The notes beneath the pieces were generated by a model, which did no database searches, was not told the DNA's origin, and saw nothing but the letters and a program-made list of their open reading frames with translations. This document shows, piece after piece, positions 1-11,720 of a stretch of 49,500 nucleotides of DNA. This DNA is from Paratrimastix pyriformis (Eukaryota; Preaxostyla; Paratrimastigidae). The DNA lies in contig JAPMOS010000215.1 in the NCBI GenBank assembly GCA_027972325.1, positions 1 to 49,500 on the forward strand. Reading direction: 5' to 3'. The translations under genes were made by a program, and so were the position numbers. Numbering within the stretch: the stretch's first letter is position 1; each line of letters starts with the position of its first letter.

Positions 1-179
1 CTCTGCCTCGGTGTGTACGTTGACTCACCAACACCGTGACGATGGCATGCATGCACCGCTGGTTTTCAGGAGGGCGATCCGTGGTATGTTCGGATGCGGT
101 GCCCGTGGGTACACCAACACCGGGAAAATTGGTGCTATGCACTGAGGGGCTTGCACCTGTTCATGCCGGTATGTTCATC

Positions 180-610
180 AGGGGCGGGCCTGAGTGCGCC
201 CAACATGCCCCTTGATGCATTCTCACTCGGTAGCATCATCACAGCACCACCACCAGCACACGCACCATCAGTGTGGCGTTGCTCAGGGCGGGCCTGTGTG
301 CTCATCATGCCTTGAATGGGTCCTGGCACACCAGGACATCTGTTTGATGCGTCTGGGGCGGGCCGGAGTGTGCCCCACATGTCCCCTGGTGTACACTCAC
401 ACCAACAGTATCATCAGCACCACCAGTGTGGTGACTTTTCGGGCGGGCCTGTGTGCTCATCATGCCCTTGAATGCGTCCTGACAGCTGCTTGACTGCTTG
501 AGGCGTCTCAGGGCGGGCCTGTGTGTGCCCACATGCCCTCTGCATTCTCACTCCAACAGCAGCATCACACCCACACCAGCGCATTCAGGCCAGAATCACC
601 ACACCAGCAC
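180..610 (+). repeat. GGCGGGCC minisatellite, copy A
   Basis: Two alternating, diverged sub-units of about 90 and 70 bases each begin with GGGCGGGCC followed by a TGTG..CATCATGCC or TG..CCCACATG.CC word. Together they give a period near 158 bases. Apparent His/Ser/Pro-rich ORFs through it are by-products of CACCAC-type repeats. The same array recurs in copies B and C, and in inverted orientation at about 4,545-4,900. Confidence 0.8.
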
Positions 611-2520
611 CATCAGAGTGGGGCTTTGCTGGGGCAGTGTGATGCTCGATGTTTCATGCCTGCTCTCGCATCGACTGATGCCTTCTTGTCTGTCGGAAGC
701 AGTGACAGCACCTTTGGGGCGACCCGGACACACGCGGGGGACACTGTGGAGTGTACCACCTCTCAGCTGTTTGATGCTCGTTCTGGCCCTCCGGCACGCG
801 CACTCCCAACATCAGGATGGGTATCCGTAGAGCCGGCTCATCGGCCAAGAGTGTTGGGCGGAGCATCCCGTTAGCCGGGTCACGTAGAGTGCGGAAGGGG
901 AAAGCTATTCCTTTGGTATGGTGTTCACTCTTTCTTGGTTTGGGTTTGTTTGGGGCTATCCCACGAGGCTGTCCCTCGTTCTCCGAACTCGTGAAGGAGA
1001 ATGGTGGATAGCCGAGTAATCTCTTCCCCAAACAAACCCAAACCAAGACAAGTCTCCCACCCACCTCCCTGCCTGACGAGTGGCACTGGGTTTGTTTGTT
1101 GCTGCTTTCCGCGAAGCTTCGACTCAACGTGTACCCCATGGTCATGAATGATGGTGGGCATTTTGTCTTCGCAGCGCAATCTTCGTACGTGCTCCCTTGG
1201 CTGTACTGCTGCCTGTTCAACCACAATCTGATTGACAAGTCAGGAGGGCTGCCTCGTGGGGAGGCGAGTGTGGCTGTTGTTCAACCTTGTTTGGTTCCTT
1301 TGACAACAATGTGTGGGGTCTCGTCGGGGCCTTTTGACCTTGAGACACCACCCTTCATGCACCCTCATTCACCCTCGTCTGATGTGATTGGGCATTCATG
1401 GTGGGGAGTTGTGGTCATTCACCCCAGCTACTTTGCTTGAACAACAGCCTATGGTCATCCTGTACGTTGTACTCTTAAGACATCCATCAGCGGTGTGGGT
1501 GTTGTCTTCCTCCTTTTCTGTTCTGAATGGGCAACAGCTCGAGGAACTGGTGCGGGGTGTTATCTTTCACCCCCGTTTTGTTGTGGCACAACTGTGTGGC
1601 TTTACCATGGTCGTGGTGGGCACCATGCATCCCTCCACATTCAGAATGCGGGGGTCGGGGTTTGTTATTCACCGTCGTCTGTTCTGTTTTGACAACAGCT
1701 CATGTGATTTCATCGTGGGCGTTGTGCCCGTGAACCACCGCGCTCACCCCACCGCACACCTCCCTCGCGGGAGGGATATTTGTTGAGCACCCTGAAGTGG
1801 CGATCGATACGTCACCTTTCGTGCTCTCTCTCCCTGCGGGTTTGCGTTTTGGTGGGGGCTTGGGTTCTTTATACAGAACTCGACGCCTGCACGGCAAGGG
1901 TGCCTCCACCGCTTCACCGGCGCCGGTCGGCGACTGGTGACGAAGCCGCGAGCACGGGGCGAGAACCCTCCTGGGATCTGCGAGGCAAGGTGCCTGTCGC
2001 GGCTCCGTCGTGCTCTGCGTTTTCTCGACGCGTGCCTTTGGCCCGCGGCATGTCGGACAACGAGTCCTCTCGCTGTTTTGTCCGATCTTCTTCGTTGTTT
2101 TTATTTGCGGGGGTCCGACCCGTTGAGGAAGGATTCCCTATGGAGGGTGCCGAGTACGGGAAGACTCGGTGCCCTCGGGCCTTTGAAGGTTTCGCCCCTC
2201 CTTTGTTTGGCTTCTTCTCTCCCACCTGTTTTTGCTGACCGGTTACAGCGGTGCGTCGGGTTTTCTCCAGCCTCCTCTTTCCCTGACTACACGTGCACCC
2301 CCCGGGGCGGGTCGCGACCCGCTTGAGGAGATGTTTGGGGTTCGCATGGTTGATCATGAATCTCTTCTTCGTTTTCATTGAAACCTTCGGGAGCTGTGAC
2401 TCCCAACTGGATTGTTTTACTGCGTTGCGCGGTACTGACTCCCTTCCCACCTTTCTCTGCGTCGGTGGCTGGCGTGTCGTCGTCCGAATGGGCTTATGCT
2501 TAAAGGACAAGTCGACTGCC

Positions 2521-2574
2521 GGCACTGACATGACATGTCAAATTCGTTTGATAAAATTTTTGGATGTCAGTGCC
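2521..2574 (+). repeat. 54-base hairpin, copy A left
   Basis: The sequence opens with GGCACTGACAT and closes with ATGTCAGTGCC, giving an 11-base stem. The loop contains the 10-base palindrome TGACATGTCA. The same hairpin recurs at 13,685-13,738 and in inverted orientation at 7,022-7,076, 18,210-18,263 and 24,726-24,779. Flanking sequence is shared out to about 130 bases, so paired copies form inverted repeats around the gag-plus-fibre region. Confidence 0.85.
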
Positions 2575-2690
2575 GTTTTGCGTGCTTGCTGTGCAAGTGT
2601 TCACTCTTTCTTGGTTTGGGTTTGTTTGGGGAAGAGATTACTCGGCTATCCCACCAGTCTGTGTCTGCTCTGAATGTGCCTGGCCCGGCC

Positions 2691-2804
2691 ATGGCTGACA
2701 CCAAGGCGCCTGCTCCCGCTGCCGTGGCGCCGGACCCTGCTTCCGCTGCTGTTCGCAAGATTGGTGCCGCCGACCTGGTCCCCGCCGGTGGGATCATGCT
2801 GTGA
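2691..2804 (+). CDS. Doubtful Ala/Pro-rich small ORF
   Basis: An ATG in a GCCATGG context opens a short Ala/Pro-rich reading frame beginning MADTKAPAPAAVAPDP. The same start is found at 13,855 in copy B, but the two copies do not agree on what follows, so I cannot say it is a gene. It lies just after the hairpin and opposite in orientation to the gag-like ORF. A short Arg/Gly-rich frame at about 6,790-6,905 (and 17,980-18,090) could be another piece of the same low-complexity protein, but nothing ties them together. I recognise no domain. Confidence 0.2.
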   Translation: MADTKAPAPAAVAPDPASAAVRKIGAADLVPAGGIML

Positions 2805-2899
2805 GGAAGGAGCCAGAGTGGGGACGGTGGATCAGGGGACCATCCAAGTTGAGCTACCGGTCATTCCGGTGCTGGTGGATGGGCAGTAGCCCTCCTCAG

Positions 2900-4205
2900 G
2901 CTGGCGCGAGGAGTGCTTCGTATTAACTTTCGTGTTCTTTTTCTGTTCTTCTGTCCCCCGCCCCCTTTATTCGTTGTCATGTCCTCTTTGTTCCATTTTG
3001 TATGCGAGTTGATGTTTCCTTGCGAGTTCCAGTCTCTCCTTTCTCCCGATGCCCCCTGTGCACCTTCCCCTGGAGGGAGCCCTGGGGTGCATCTTACCCG
3101 CCGGCTTCGGCCGGACCAACGGTTTTCTTTCACTATTTCCCAGTTCGATTCTGTCGTGCTGTTTAGGTGATTGGTATCGCACACACACACGGTAGTCCGT
3201 GCTGTTTGACTTGGTGTTTTTGGGAGTGCCCGTGTCCACACCCAGTGTGGCAGAGGAGGCCATGGGCAGACCCGGGTTTAGTGGCTTTTTCCTGGCCTCG
3301 GTGGCCATCGTGGCTTTGTTCTTCAAAGCCTCCAGCTCGCTGGCCTCGATGATGCAGGCCTCGGGCATCTTCGTCCCGTCCTCCAGCCGGCACAGTGGGC
3401 GCCACTCGCTCCGGCGGAGGTCGCTAAGGGTCCTCGTCGTTTCCTTGAGGGCATCCAGAGCCAGGATGCCAAGGTTTCGAGCGGCCTCGAATGAGAGCTC
3501 AGACGGCGATGATGCCGTCGAAAGGTTGGCGAGTGCCACCAGAGTCTGTAGAGGGCGCATAGCGGAGAACACCCCTGCTGTAGCCCGAGCCAGCGCACTG
3601 TCCCGTTGAGTCGCCGCCTTCCGCAGGTCTGGATCAATGAGGCGTAAGGCACTCACTGGTGGTGCAACTGCAGGATCGGCCTTGCCCTGGTCTCGAAAGT
3701 TGGGAAACGCGCGGCCGACGTGAACAACGCGAGCGAATTCCTCTTGTGTCGGTGCTTCGTGTTGAAGACGATTGAATTGCAGCCCCAGCATCTGCAAAGT
3801 CTGTGCTTCTTTCTGGTAAGGTTGGAGGAGTCACCACCTTTTGTAGGGGCCTCCTTCGCAAAGATGTCCGGTAACTTGGCCGTTGGTTTGAAATAGATTG
3901 GTTCAAGGGTATCGAAGTAGTATTGTCCGACTTCCTCTTGATCTTGATCGCTTTCACCTTCTTTTCTTCAGGATTTGTTGCAATCAACACAACGTTGTCA
4001 CCCTCCGCTCCAGTGTCGCCTTCAGGGTCAGGAGGTTGGGTTTGGGGCCAGGGTTGGCCGGATGTTCAGGGTCAAGGGCGGGCCCCTGTTGCTGCTGGGT
4101 CTGTTGTTGTGGTGTTGCTTGGTGATCTGCTTGATCCATTCTTTGCCCAATAGGGATGCGTCTTGAAGCGTGCGAAACGCAAAGGGCGGGTTCCACTATT
4201 CGTGT
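2900..4205 (-). pseudogene. DIRS-type gag-like ORF fossil, copy A
   Basis: This is the copy A counterpart of the 431-residue minus-strand ORF at 14,091-15,386. The encoded sequence has a Gln/Pro-rich N-terminal region (QQQTQQQQGP), an acidic stretch, then a helical domain containing ALRLIDPDLRKAATQRDSAL and a segment rich in charged helices. Such sequences, in the same orientation upstream of a DIRS-type reverse transcriptase at 20,618-23,830, fit the gag-like first ORF of DIRS-family retroelements. This copy looks broken, with a few breaks. The family call rests on the linked reverse transcriptase of the fuller copy, not on a recognised Gag motif. Confidence 0.5.
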
Positions 4206-4544
4206 CATCTGACATGGAATTTCTTTCTATTTGTTGTGGTCAGTGCCGCTTTTGTGTGTCCGGGGTCGCCCCCAAAGGTGCCGAGTGCTGTCACTGCTTC
4301 CGACAGACAAGAAGGCATCAGTCGATGCGAGAGCAGGCATGAAACATCGAGCATCACACTGCCCCCAGCAAAGCCCCACTCTGATGGTGCTGGTGTGGTG
4401 ATTCTGGCCTGTTCAGCCTCGGAGCCTCGGCGAACGAGTAATCAATCTCGACGTCTATTTTCTGGGGGTTTGGGAAGAAGAAGAGTCTCGATGATTCCTC
4501 GCAATGCGCTGGTGTGGGTGTGATGCTGCTGTTGGAGTGAGAAT

Positions 4545-4900
4545 GAACACCAGGAGGCATATGGGCACACAGGCCCGCCCCCAGACGCCTCGCCACGCAG
4601 CTGTCCTGGTGTTCCAGGGCGCATTCAGGGCATGATGAGCACACAGGCCCGCCCCGACAGAACACCACTCTGGTGGTGCTGGGTGATGGTGTTGGTGTTG
4701 CTGCTGCTGGTGTGAGAATGCACACCAGAGGGCATGTGGGCACACATAGGCCCGCCCTGAGACGCCTCAAGCAGTCAAGCAGCTGTCAGGACGCATTCAA
4801 GGGCATGATGAGCACACAGGCCCGCCCGAAAAGTCACCACACTGGTGGTGCTGATGATACTGTTGGTGTGAGAGTGTACACCAGGGGACATGTGGGGCAC
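4545..4900 (-). repeat. Inverted GGCGGGCC minisatellite, copy A
   Basis: GGCCCGCCC-type units appear here in reverse orientation to those at 180-610. With its partner this array brackets the GC-rich spacer and gag-like ORF of copy A, and it abuts the AT-rich fibre island on its right. Confidence 0.78.
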
Positions 4901-4995
4901 AGCGTTGCCTGACGTGATGTCTATTTTCCTGGGGTTTGGGAAGATGAAGGTCGTCGAGATTGATTACTCGTTCGCCGAGGCTCCGAGGCTGAATG

Positions 4996-6780
4996 TATTT
5001 TTCTATTGCGGTTATATAGATGGAACCACAAAGAAAGTCATCTTTACTGATAGAATCTCTCTCGCTAACACTTTTGGTTACGATAGAGTAGCTTCGAAAC
5101 TCAGAATGAAAATCCTCTTGAACTTAGATGTGATGCTGCGCTAAAAAAGAATGTGACTATTGATGGAGAAACTGTGTTAGGAAACAATCTTACAATCAAT
5201 GGCGGCACTCATACAGTCAATGGTGAAACTACATTTAATGGTCTTGTTAAATTCAATAGTGATGTCATTTTGCCTTCTGCACCTATTCCTGACATGTCAA
5301 TTGGACAACTGTCTAATGTTGATGTGTCAACTGGACTTGTTGATAAACAAATACTGCTTTATGATGCTACTTCTCAATGCTGGAAGAATTCTGCTGCAAA
5401 TGAATCAACCACTGCTAAATACAACACCATCACAGAAATGACTGCCGGTAATGGCACTTCAGTTAATAATGTACTTCTGGCTTCTGGAAAAATCACCGCA
5501 ACTAATGCACAAATCACCTCTTTACCACCGCTGGATTGGTTCATTGTGATGCCTCTGGAAATATGTCCTCATCAACTTTGATCAATTCGGATATTACTGA
5601 TGGCACTATTAATGATGCTAAACTTAATTCTTTTAGCACTGCTGGAAAAATAGCGAACTCTGCTACAACTGCTACTGATGTAAGTACTGCTTCCACTATT
5701 GTTCTTCGAAATGCAAGTGGTGACACTAAAGTAAACAATCTCTCTGCAAACTCTGTATTGGCAAACACTGTCAAATCAGCGACATCTGGAAACTTAGACA
5801 TCCAATCAAATGGTAATGTAAACATCGATATCGATAACGACAATAATGAAACGAGCAAAACCTTCACTGTAACTACTAATAATGGTGCCTCTACATTGTT
5901 CCAAGTGAATGATGCTGGTAAAATCATAATTCCTACAATGGCTTCATCCAATATAGTTCATTCCACTGCAACTGGTGAATTGGCTGTCTCTAAAATTGTC
6001 TCAACTGATATCGTTGATGGAGCTGTGACTGATGCAAAATCGCCTCTTTATCTATTCCTAATGCTCCTTCAACAATTGTGCAACGTGATGCTAATAGCAA
6101 AATATACTGTGCTACTGTTGTGGCTGATAAAGTGGCTCCTACTGGGGCAACTTTAAGTGTTCCCGCTATCTCATGCAATTCTATCACTTCTGGTGCTGTT
6201 ACAGGCACAGGAACTCTTAAGACTGCAATCAATGATGCTCAAATCCTCGGCACTGACTCATCTGGTAATGTCGTATCTGGTGCCTTTCCTCTCGCATTGA
6301 CTGCTAACTCAATCACTACAAGCGGTGGCAACTTAATCATAAATAATCCAATCGCTGTTGACAATAGAATTCCTCTTAATACTTCTCTCAAAATTGGTAA
6401 CTTCACTGTGAATTCAACTGATACCACATTCGAAAATGCTGATAACACTACGTTCACAATCAAGTCAAAAGGCAACATCAAATACAATAGCGATTACAAT
6501 GCTAATGACACTTCTCCAAATCATACATTCACTATTGGTGCTACTGATATGCTTTCCATATATTCAAATAAACTTAAGACTGCATTTCCATTTGAATGTC
6601 CATTTATTGGCTCTAATACCGGTTCCCTCAAAATATCAATGTATCCTTATGGTAACACCAACTGGGGCATTTATCAGTCAAGCTCTGGTGCAAATGCTGA
6701 CTTCTCTGGAACTGGTGCGGCTGTGCCGGGTATGATATGAACAACGCAATTCGATTCCGTGTTTATGACAGTAATTCTAC
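4996..6780 (+). pseudogene. Fibre-like virus ORF fossil, copy A (AT-rich island)
   Basis: This AT-rich island lies between GC-rich repeats and is nearly identical to 16,179-17,966. It encodes a long Ser/Thr/Asn-rich sequence with recurring patterns such as NLTINGGTHTVNG and SDITDGTINDAKL, typical of beta-structured virus or phage fibre and tail-spike proteins. Copy A looks broken, with a few breaks. Its codon and base composition resemble the Polinton-like element at the right of the window rather than its own flanks. Confidence 0.55.
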
Positions 6781-7021
6781 CGGGTCTCGTCGCGCGGAGG
6801 CGGAGGCTCTGCTGTTCGAGGCGCGACCCGAGGATGGTCTCGGGGTGCTACTCGTGGCCGTGGCCGTGGCCGTGGCGGCCGCAAGTTCTTTTCGGCCGCC
6901 TCTTCTGCCCGTGGCAATTCTCCTTCACGAGTTCGGAGAACGAGGGACAGCCTTCGTGGGATAGCCCCAAACAAACCCAAACCAAGAAAGAGTGAACACT
7001 TGCACAGCAAGCACGCAAAAC

Positions 7022-7076
7022 GGCACTGACATCCAAAAATTTTATCAAAAAGAATTTGACATGTCATGTCAGTGCC
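7022..7076 (-). repeat. 54-base hairpin, copy A right (inverted)
   Basis: This is the reverse complement of the hairpin at 2,521-2,574, inside a longer inverted match of about 130 bases that includes the CCCAAACAAACCCAAACCAAG tract. Similarity between copies A and B ends about 45 bases further right, which marks the hairpin as close to a module border. Confidence 0.85.
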
Positions 7077-7449
7077 GGCAGTCGACTTGTCCTTTTGCGC
7101 AATAAGCAAATCGCAACGCATCTTTTATTCCCGGGTTTTCGGGTTTCTATGCTTTTTCAAGAATTTTCGAATAGTTACTCGAGAGCTCTGAAGACCTTGC
7201 ATTTTGTTTCGTCGAGTTGGGTTGACTTTTGGAATGATCTAAGAGATGTCGGCCAACGTGCCGCTCCTTTGGCGCTCTGAAAGTGCTGGCCTTATTTCAA
7301 TTGATTTTTCAAGGCCGCCTTGTCACTTTTCAACCCCTGCCTTGTAGCCTTGAACGACTGATCTCATTGATCAACTCATCGCGTCTCTCTCTTCCCACCT
7401 CCTCGTGGGTCGCCGCGTTTTACTTTGTGAGGGTTACAGGCCCTTTGCC

Positions 7450-10400
7450 GGCCTCTCAACTCTCCCGGACGGACTGGAGAAGAATCACCTGGAATCTCAG
7501 AATCTGGGTCCTCCTTTCCGGGTCTGTGGCGTCACAATAGCACTCGCTTTATATTTTGTTTTTACAAACCAAAACGGAAGGAAACAAAACTTCCAAACAA
7601 AGATCAGAAAAACCAAAACGGAAAAGCAAAGAAAGATAGTCTTTATTCCGTTTTCGTGACCGTCCTGCGTGCAACTTTGAACTGGCTGAGCTCGTTGGGC
7701 TTGGGCCAATTTGCGCCATCCTCCGCAAAGACTTTCGGTTGGGGTATCACCCCAGTTTCCTTTGGAATGGCACTGTTCGTTGGTGCCTGGTCACCGTGAC
7801 ATGCGCTGGAATACTCATTGCTTCGGGACGAAGGATGCCTGCTTGAGGTGTCGGTTCAGTTTCAAAGCAACCTTGATACATACGTTCACTGACAGACCCA
7901 CCAGACCACCACGTCACGTTTTGAGCGAATCAGTTTGATACTCTGCTCATTCGGCCCCACGGGGCTCGTTCGACACGCCAGCAACCTCTGTTGTACAGTC
8001 TGTTTAATTCCTTTGAAGGAATTTATTCACTGGTCGATTTGACTTTGCGGTTGAAAGGGCTGACGAATCAGTTCGATACTCTGTTCGTTCGACCCCACGG
8101 TGCTCGTTTGGCACAACAACAAACTTTTTCATACAGTCTGTTCAATTCCTTTGAAGGAATTTCATCACCAGTGTCATTTGACAGGCGGCTTAGAGGATCT
8201 CGGAAATGCTGGTGGTCTCTCTTCTGGCCATGTCTCAGACTCTGCGGAGCCACTCAGTCTGTCGAAACACCTGGTTGGCAAATATTTCAGGCCAAAATCC
8301 TTCATGGGTTTTTCAGGATCGAACAATGAGATGAATTGGAATGCTGGGTCAACGGTTATCCGGCGAGGGACGCCCGTGCACTCGCTCTGGGCCCACGTCA
8401 GTGGATGACCTCCGCTATCAGCGTTTAGTCCACGTGTGACTCTGAAATTCGCACGATTACTGGTCACGCGCGCAACTCATTTCGCGCTCAAGTTCTTCTC
8501 AAGCCGGTCTTCCATCTGGGGTTGATTGACCTGGTCGCTCGGGAGGGAGAATATAGCGAACGCTCCGAGTCACTTCTGAACAATCGACCAGTTGTCTTGT
8601 GGGTCTGCACTTGGCATCTTCACGTCGCCCTCTTCATTCCGTGGCCATTCTTTGTGCCAGAGGGCAAACCTCCCACTTCGAACCTCTCACTTCGCCAGAA
8701 CGTTTGGCTTCGACCATCTTCGCGTGGCCGTGTTGTCGCGGAGCCCATGTTGTCGCGGGGCAAGGCAGGAGGTCCCATGTCCACCACGCACCGTTCGACC
8801 AGGGAGCCGACTCATGGCCCTGATGATCTGCGGGCACACAGGCGCGCACGTTCCTGCGGCACAACTCGCAGGATTTTACAACAACGCACACTGCGAGCTT
8901 CTCCCTCTTCAACACACACTGGCGGTTGCAAGAGAGGAGCTTCATCTATTTTGGGCGCGCACCAGGGGAGCAGCCAACTCCCCGGTTTCGGATCGGAGAC
9001 ACGATGACTCGGTCCGGACTCCATGTCCCACATGGAACCATGGCGGTCGCCACACCACGTTTCAGAGGTCTTATACTCTTTCGGAACCGAGGGAAACACC
9101 CCCCGTTGCTCTTTCACACGAAATACGTTTAGGAGGGAAGCATCGTGTGCTCGACATGCCTGGGCCACCACCCCGCGCGGGACCGGGTGAGCATGACGTC
9201 CCCCTGGGGGGGGAAGGGCCTGATCTAACAGATGTCCCCCAAGAGGAGGAGACGTGTTCTAGGGAACGGGTCTGTCTTTCCTCAAGTCCAGGATCGCGAG
9301 CTTCCAGGACACACACATAGGCCCCACTGTCGAGTTCTCTACTTCGACCATGCACACCAGGGTTGTCCACCCCTCGTGACGGGGGTCTGCATCTGGCCTG
9401 GGGACTGGCTCCCCCTTTTGCAAAAATGTGAGCGGTCAGGTACCCGACACACGTGAAGGAGAATGGAACGTGTGACGGAGTGCCTCGTTACAAAGTCTGG
9501 CTTCGTGAAAGAGCCCTTCCCTGACTCTGGGTGCGTAGAGACGAGCGTGAGGTCATCGCAGTTGTCCTCTTCTCCTGGCCCATTGGACCCACAACACCCG
9601 ACGGGAGTGTCCCTGGTACCGTTCCTCCCGGGGGACAACATCGCCCGGACAAGAGTCATGCTCACCGCGGACCCCACCAGAAAGGCTCCCATGACCCACG
9701 GGCTGCTCAACAACTCCTCAGTTGCCCAAGCCCAAGATCGTGAGCGTCCTGAACTCACACGTTGGCTCTTCTGTGGCCAGGGCATCCATGCTGAAAGGGG
9801 CGAGTGCCCCACTTCGGCCATGCACATCGGGGTCTCGTTGCGGGGTTCTTCGCGCGGATTGGGGACTGCCTGCTCCTTTGCAAAATGTGAGCGTCGGGTC
9901 AACGAACGCACGTCCTCGTCCCCTACACCCGATCGATGAGACTGACACACTGGCGGCCGTTCCCTTTGGGACCCCCATTGGGGGCACGGGAGGAGCGCCC
10001 CAGGGGTCCGGCGCTCTACAAGTGGGGCCCCAAATGAAGGTGGTGCAGCCGCAGCTTCCACCCGGCGAAGGGTGGTGGGACTAGGCGCCAGCGGCCGAGG
10101 GCGCTCTACAAATACCCCGTTCAACTCTCAGCCTGGGCACGAGACGTCGGGCAAGCTTGACGGGAGCAGAGAGGAAAGTCTGTCGTCGCATCCTCTCTCC
10201 GCCCTCTTGGGTGAAACACCACTCGTGATCTCTGCGCACTCTCCCTCCTCCGAGTGCGTGCCCTCAGCACCCACGTACACCTTCCAGTCCCTGCCCATCA
10301 CTCCGGCTCATCCCATCCCCACCTCCGAGGGCCATGATGGGGCGGCTCCGTCCCGGGAGGGCGAGCATCCCTGTCTTGGACCCATCACGATCACTCCTGC

Positions 10401-10790
10401 TTGGGGTCACTCTGTCCATTCACAGGCAAGGCTGAGAACAGTGCACTTGTCCGCCTTGCCCACAGCCGGGTGGCATTATTCCATAGTATTTCTGCTCCCC
10501 TACTCGGTGCTCTGCGGTGCTGTCCTGCCTGGAGTGGGATCACACTTCACACACGGACGCGAACTATACTGAGAGCATTTGGTTGGGCGGGCCTGTGTTT
10601 GTCTGCGCCCACACCCTCACACAGACCGTACAGGGTCAGAAACAACAACAAACTGTGAGACGTCAGGGACGCGCGCATACTTGTGCACCCACGGGTCCCA
10701 CGCTCGGGGATCGAGAGGTCCCAACAAGCTGGCGGTCAGGTCAGAAACAACTTTGGGATTTCGGCACTGCTAGGTCTAGAGATTGGAGAG
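7450..10790. other. Spacer between copies A and B; no gene seen
   Basis: This 3.3 kb stretch joins copy A to copy B. Its start, right after GCCCTTTGCC, is the unoccupied counterpart of the Polinton-like insertion site at 25,153/25,154. It holds a two-copy tandem repeat (7,926-8,195) and a diverged pair at about 9,287-9,465 and 9,732-9,925. It also has words such as GCGCTCTACAA repeated near 10,010 and 10,105, and weak minisatellite units after 10,588. Several open frames of 100-260 codons exist here, but they overlap on both strands, are of biased GC-rich composition and show no recognisable domain, so I call none. Confidence 0.6.
7926..8195. repeat. Two-copy tandem repeat, period ~138
   Basis: The words CGAATCAGT.TGATACTCTG, CCCCACGG.GCTCGTT and TTCCTTTGAAGGAATTT recur in the same order starting at 7,926 and 8,064. 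The second word group contains a palindrome around CCTTTGAAGG. No coding signal is seen. Confidence 0.75.
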
Positions 10791-11283
10791 AATTCACTGA
10801 CCGCCAGCAAGCCTCATAGTTGCACGTCGTTCCTCAATGGGTTCTCTTCCGATCCCGTGTGCGCTGTCACACCCGCACCTGAAGTCGTGTTTTTTTCCAG
10901 GCGGGCCCTCTCTGTGACACATCTGGCACACCAACACCAGTGTTCGGTGTTTTTTCTTTGGGGTAGGCCTGCGCTTGCCCATGACCATCACCCCAACACT
11001 GGGACCCTTGTGTGATTTCAGCGCGTATCTGCTCGTTTACGTGCCCGCACCGCGGGTTTTCTCATGAGGGCGCTCCGTTGGATTTCCGGATGCCCCTCTG
11101 CCTCGGTGTGTACGTTGACTCACCAACACCGTGACGATGGCATGCATGCACCGCTGGTTTTTTCAGGAGGGCGATCCGTGGTATGTTCGGATGCGGTGCC
11201 CGTGGGTACACCAACACCGGGAAAAATTGGTGCTATGCACTTGAGGGGCTTGCACCTGTTCATGCCCCGGTATGTTCATCAGG

Positions 11284-11720
11284 GGGCGGGCCTGAGTGCG
11301 CCCAACATGCCCCTTGGATGCACTCTCACACCGGCAGCATCATCACAGCACCACCACCAGCACACGCACCATCAGTGTGGCGTTGCTCAGGGCGGGCCTG
11401 TGTGCTCATCATGCCTTGAATGGGTCCTGGCACACCAGGACATCTGTTTGATGCGTCTGGGGGCGGGCCGGAGTGTGCCCCACATGTCCCCTGGTGTACA
11501 CTCTCACACCAACAGTATCATCAGCACCACCAGTGTGGTGACTTTTCGGGCGGGCCTGTGTGCTCATCATGCCCTTGAATGCGTCCTGACAGCTGCTTGA
11601 CTGCTTGAGGCGTCTCAGGGCGGGCCTGTGTGTGCCCACATGCCCTCTGGTGTGCATTCTCACTCCAACAGCAGCATCACACCCACACCAGCGCATTCAG
11701 GCCAGAATCACCACACCAGC
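11284..11720 (+). repeat. GGCGGGCC minisatellite, copy B
   Basis: GGGCGGGCC starts recur at about 11,284, 11,392, 11,460, 11,550 and 11,618, alternating longer and shorter sub-units. Weak outlying units appear at about 10,588 and 10,898. An inverted version of the array lies at about 15,715-16,085, so the gag-like ORF between them sits inside a large inverted repeat. Confidence 0.82.

Larger units (their letters stand above)
1..7120. repeat. Module copy A (left end outside the window)
   Basis: This stretch aligns almost end to end with 11,096 to about 18,305, so the two are direct copies of one module. In order it holds a GGCGGGCC-rich minisatellite, GC-rich spacer, a 54-base hairpin, a minus-strand gag-like ORF, an inverted minisatellite block, an AT-rich island with a fibre-like ORF, and the hairpin again in inverted orientation. 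The similarity to copy B stops near 7,120, after the inverted hairpin. The copies differ mostly by one or two bases in mononucleotide runs, with few substitutions. That pattern suggests either very recent duplication or uneven consensus quality of long reads. No host gene is visible. Confidence 0.9.

Noticed and set aside
194-874. His/Ser/Pro-rich frames through the minisatellite
   Set aside because: Low-complexity CACCAC/CAGCA repeats give open frames by chance, and the frame differs between copies.
9339-10124. 261-codon minus-strand frame and overlapping plus-strand frames in the spacer
   Set aside because: Both strands are equally open in GC-rich repeated sequence, with no domain and no start or neighbour support.
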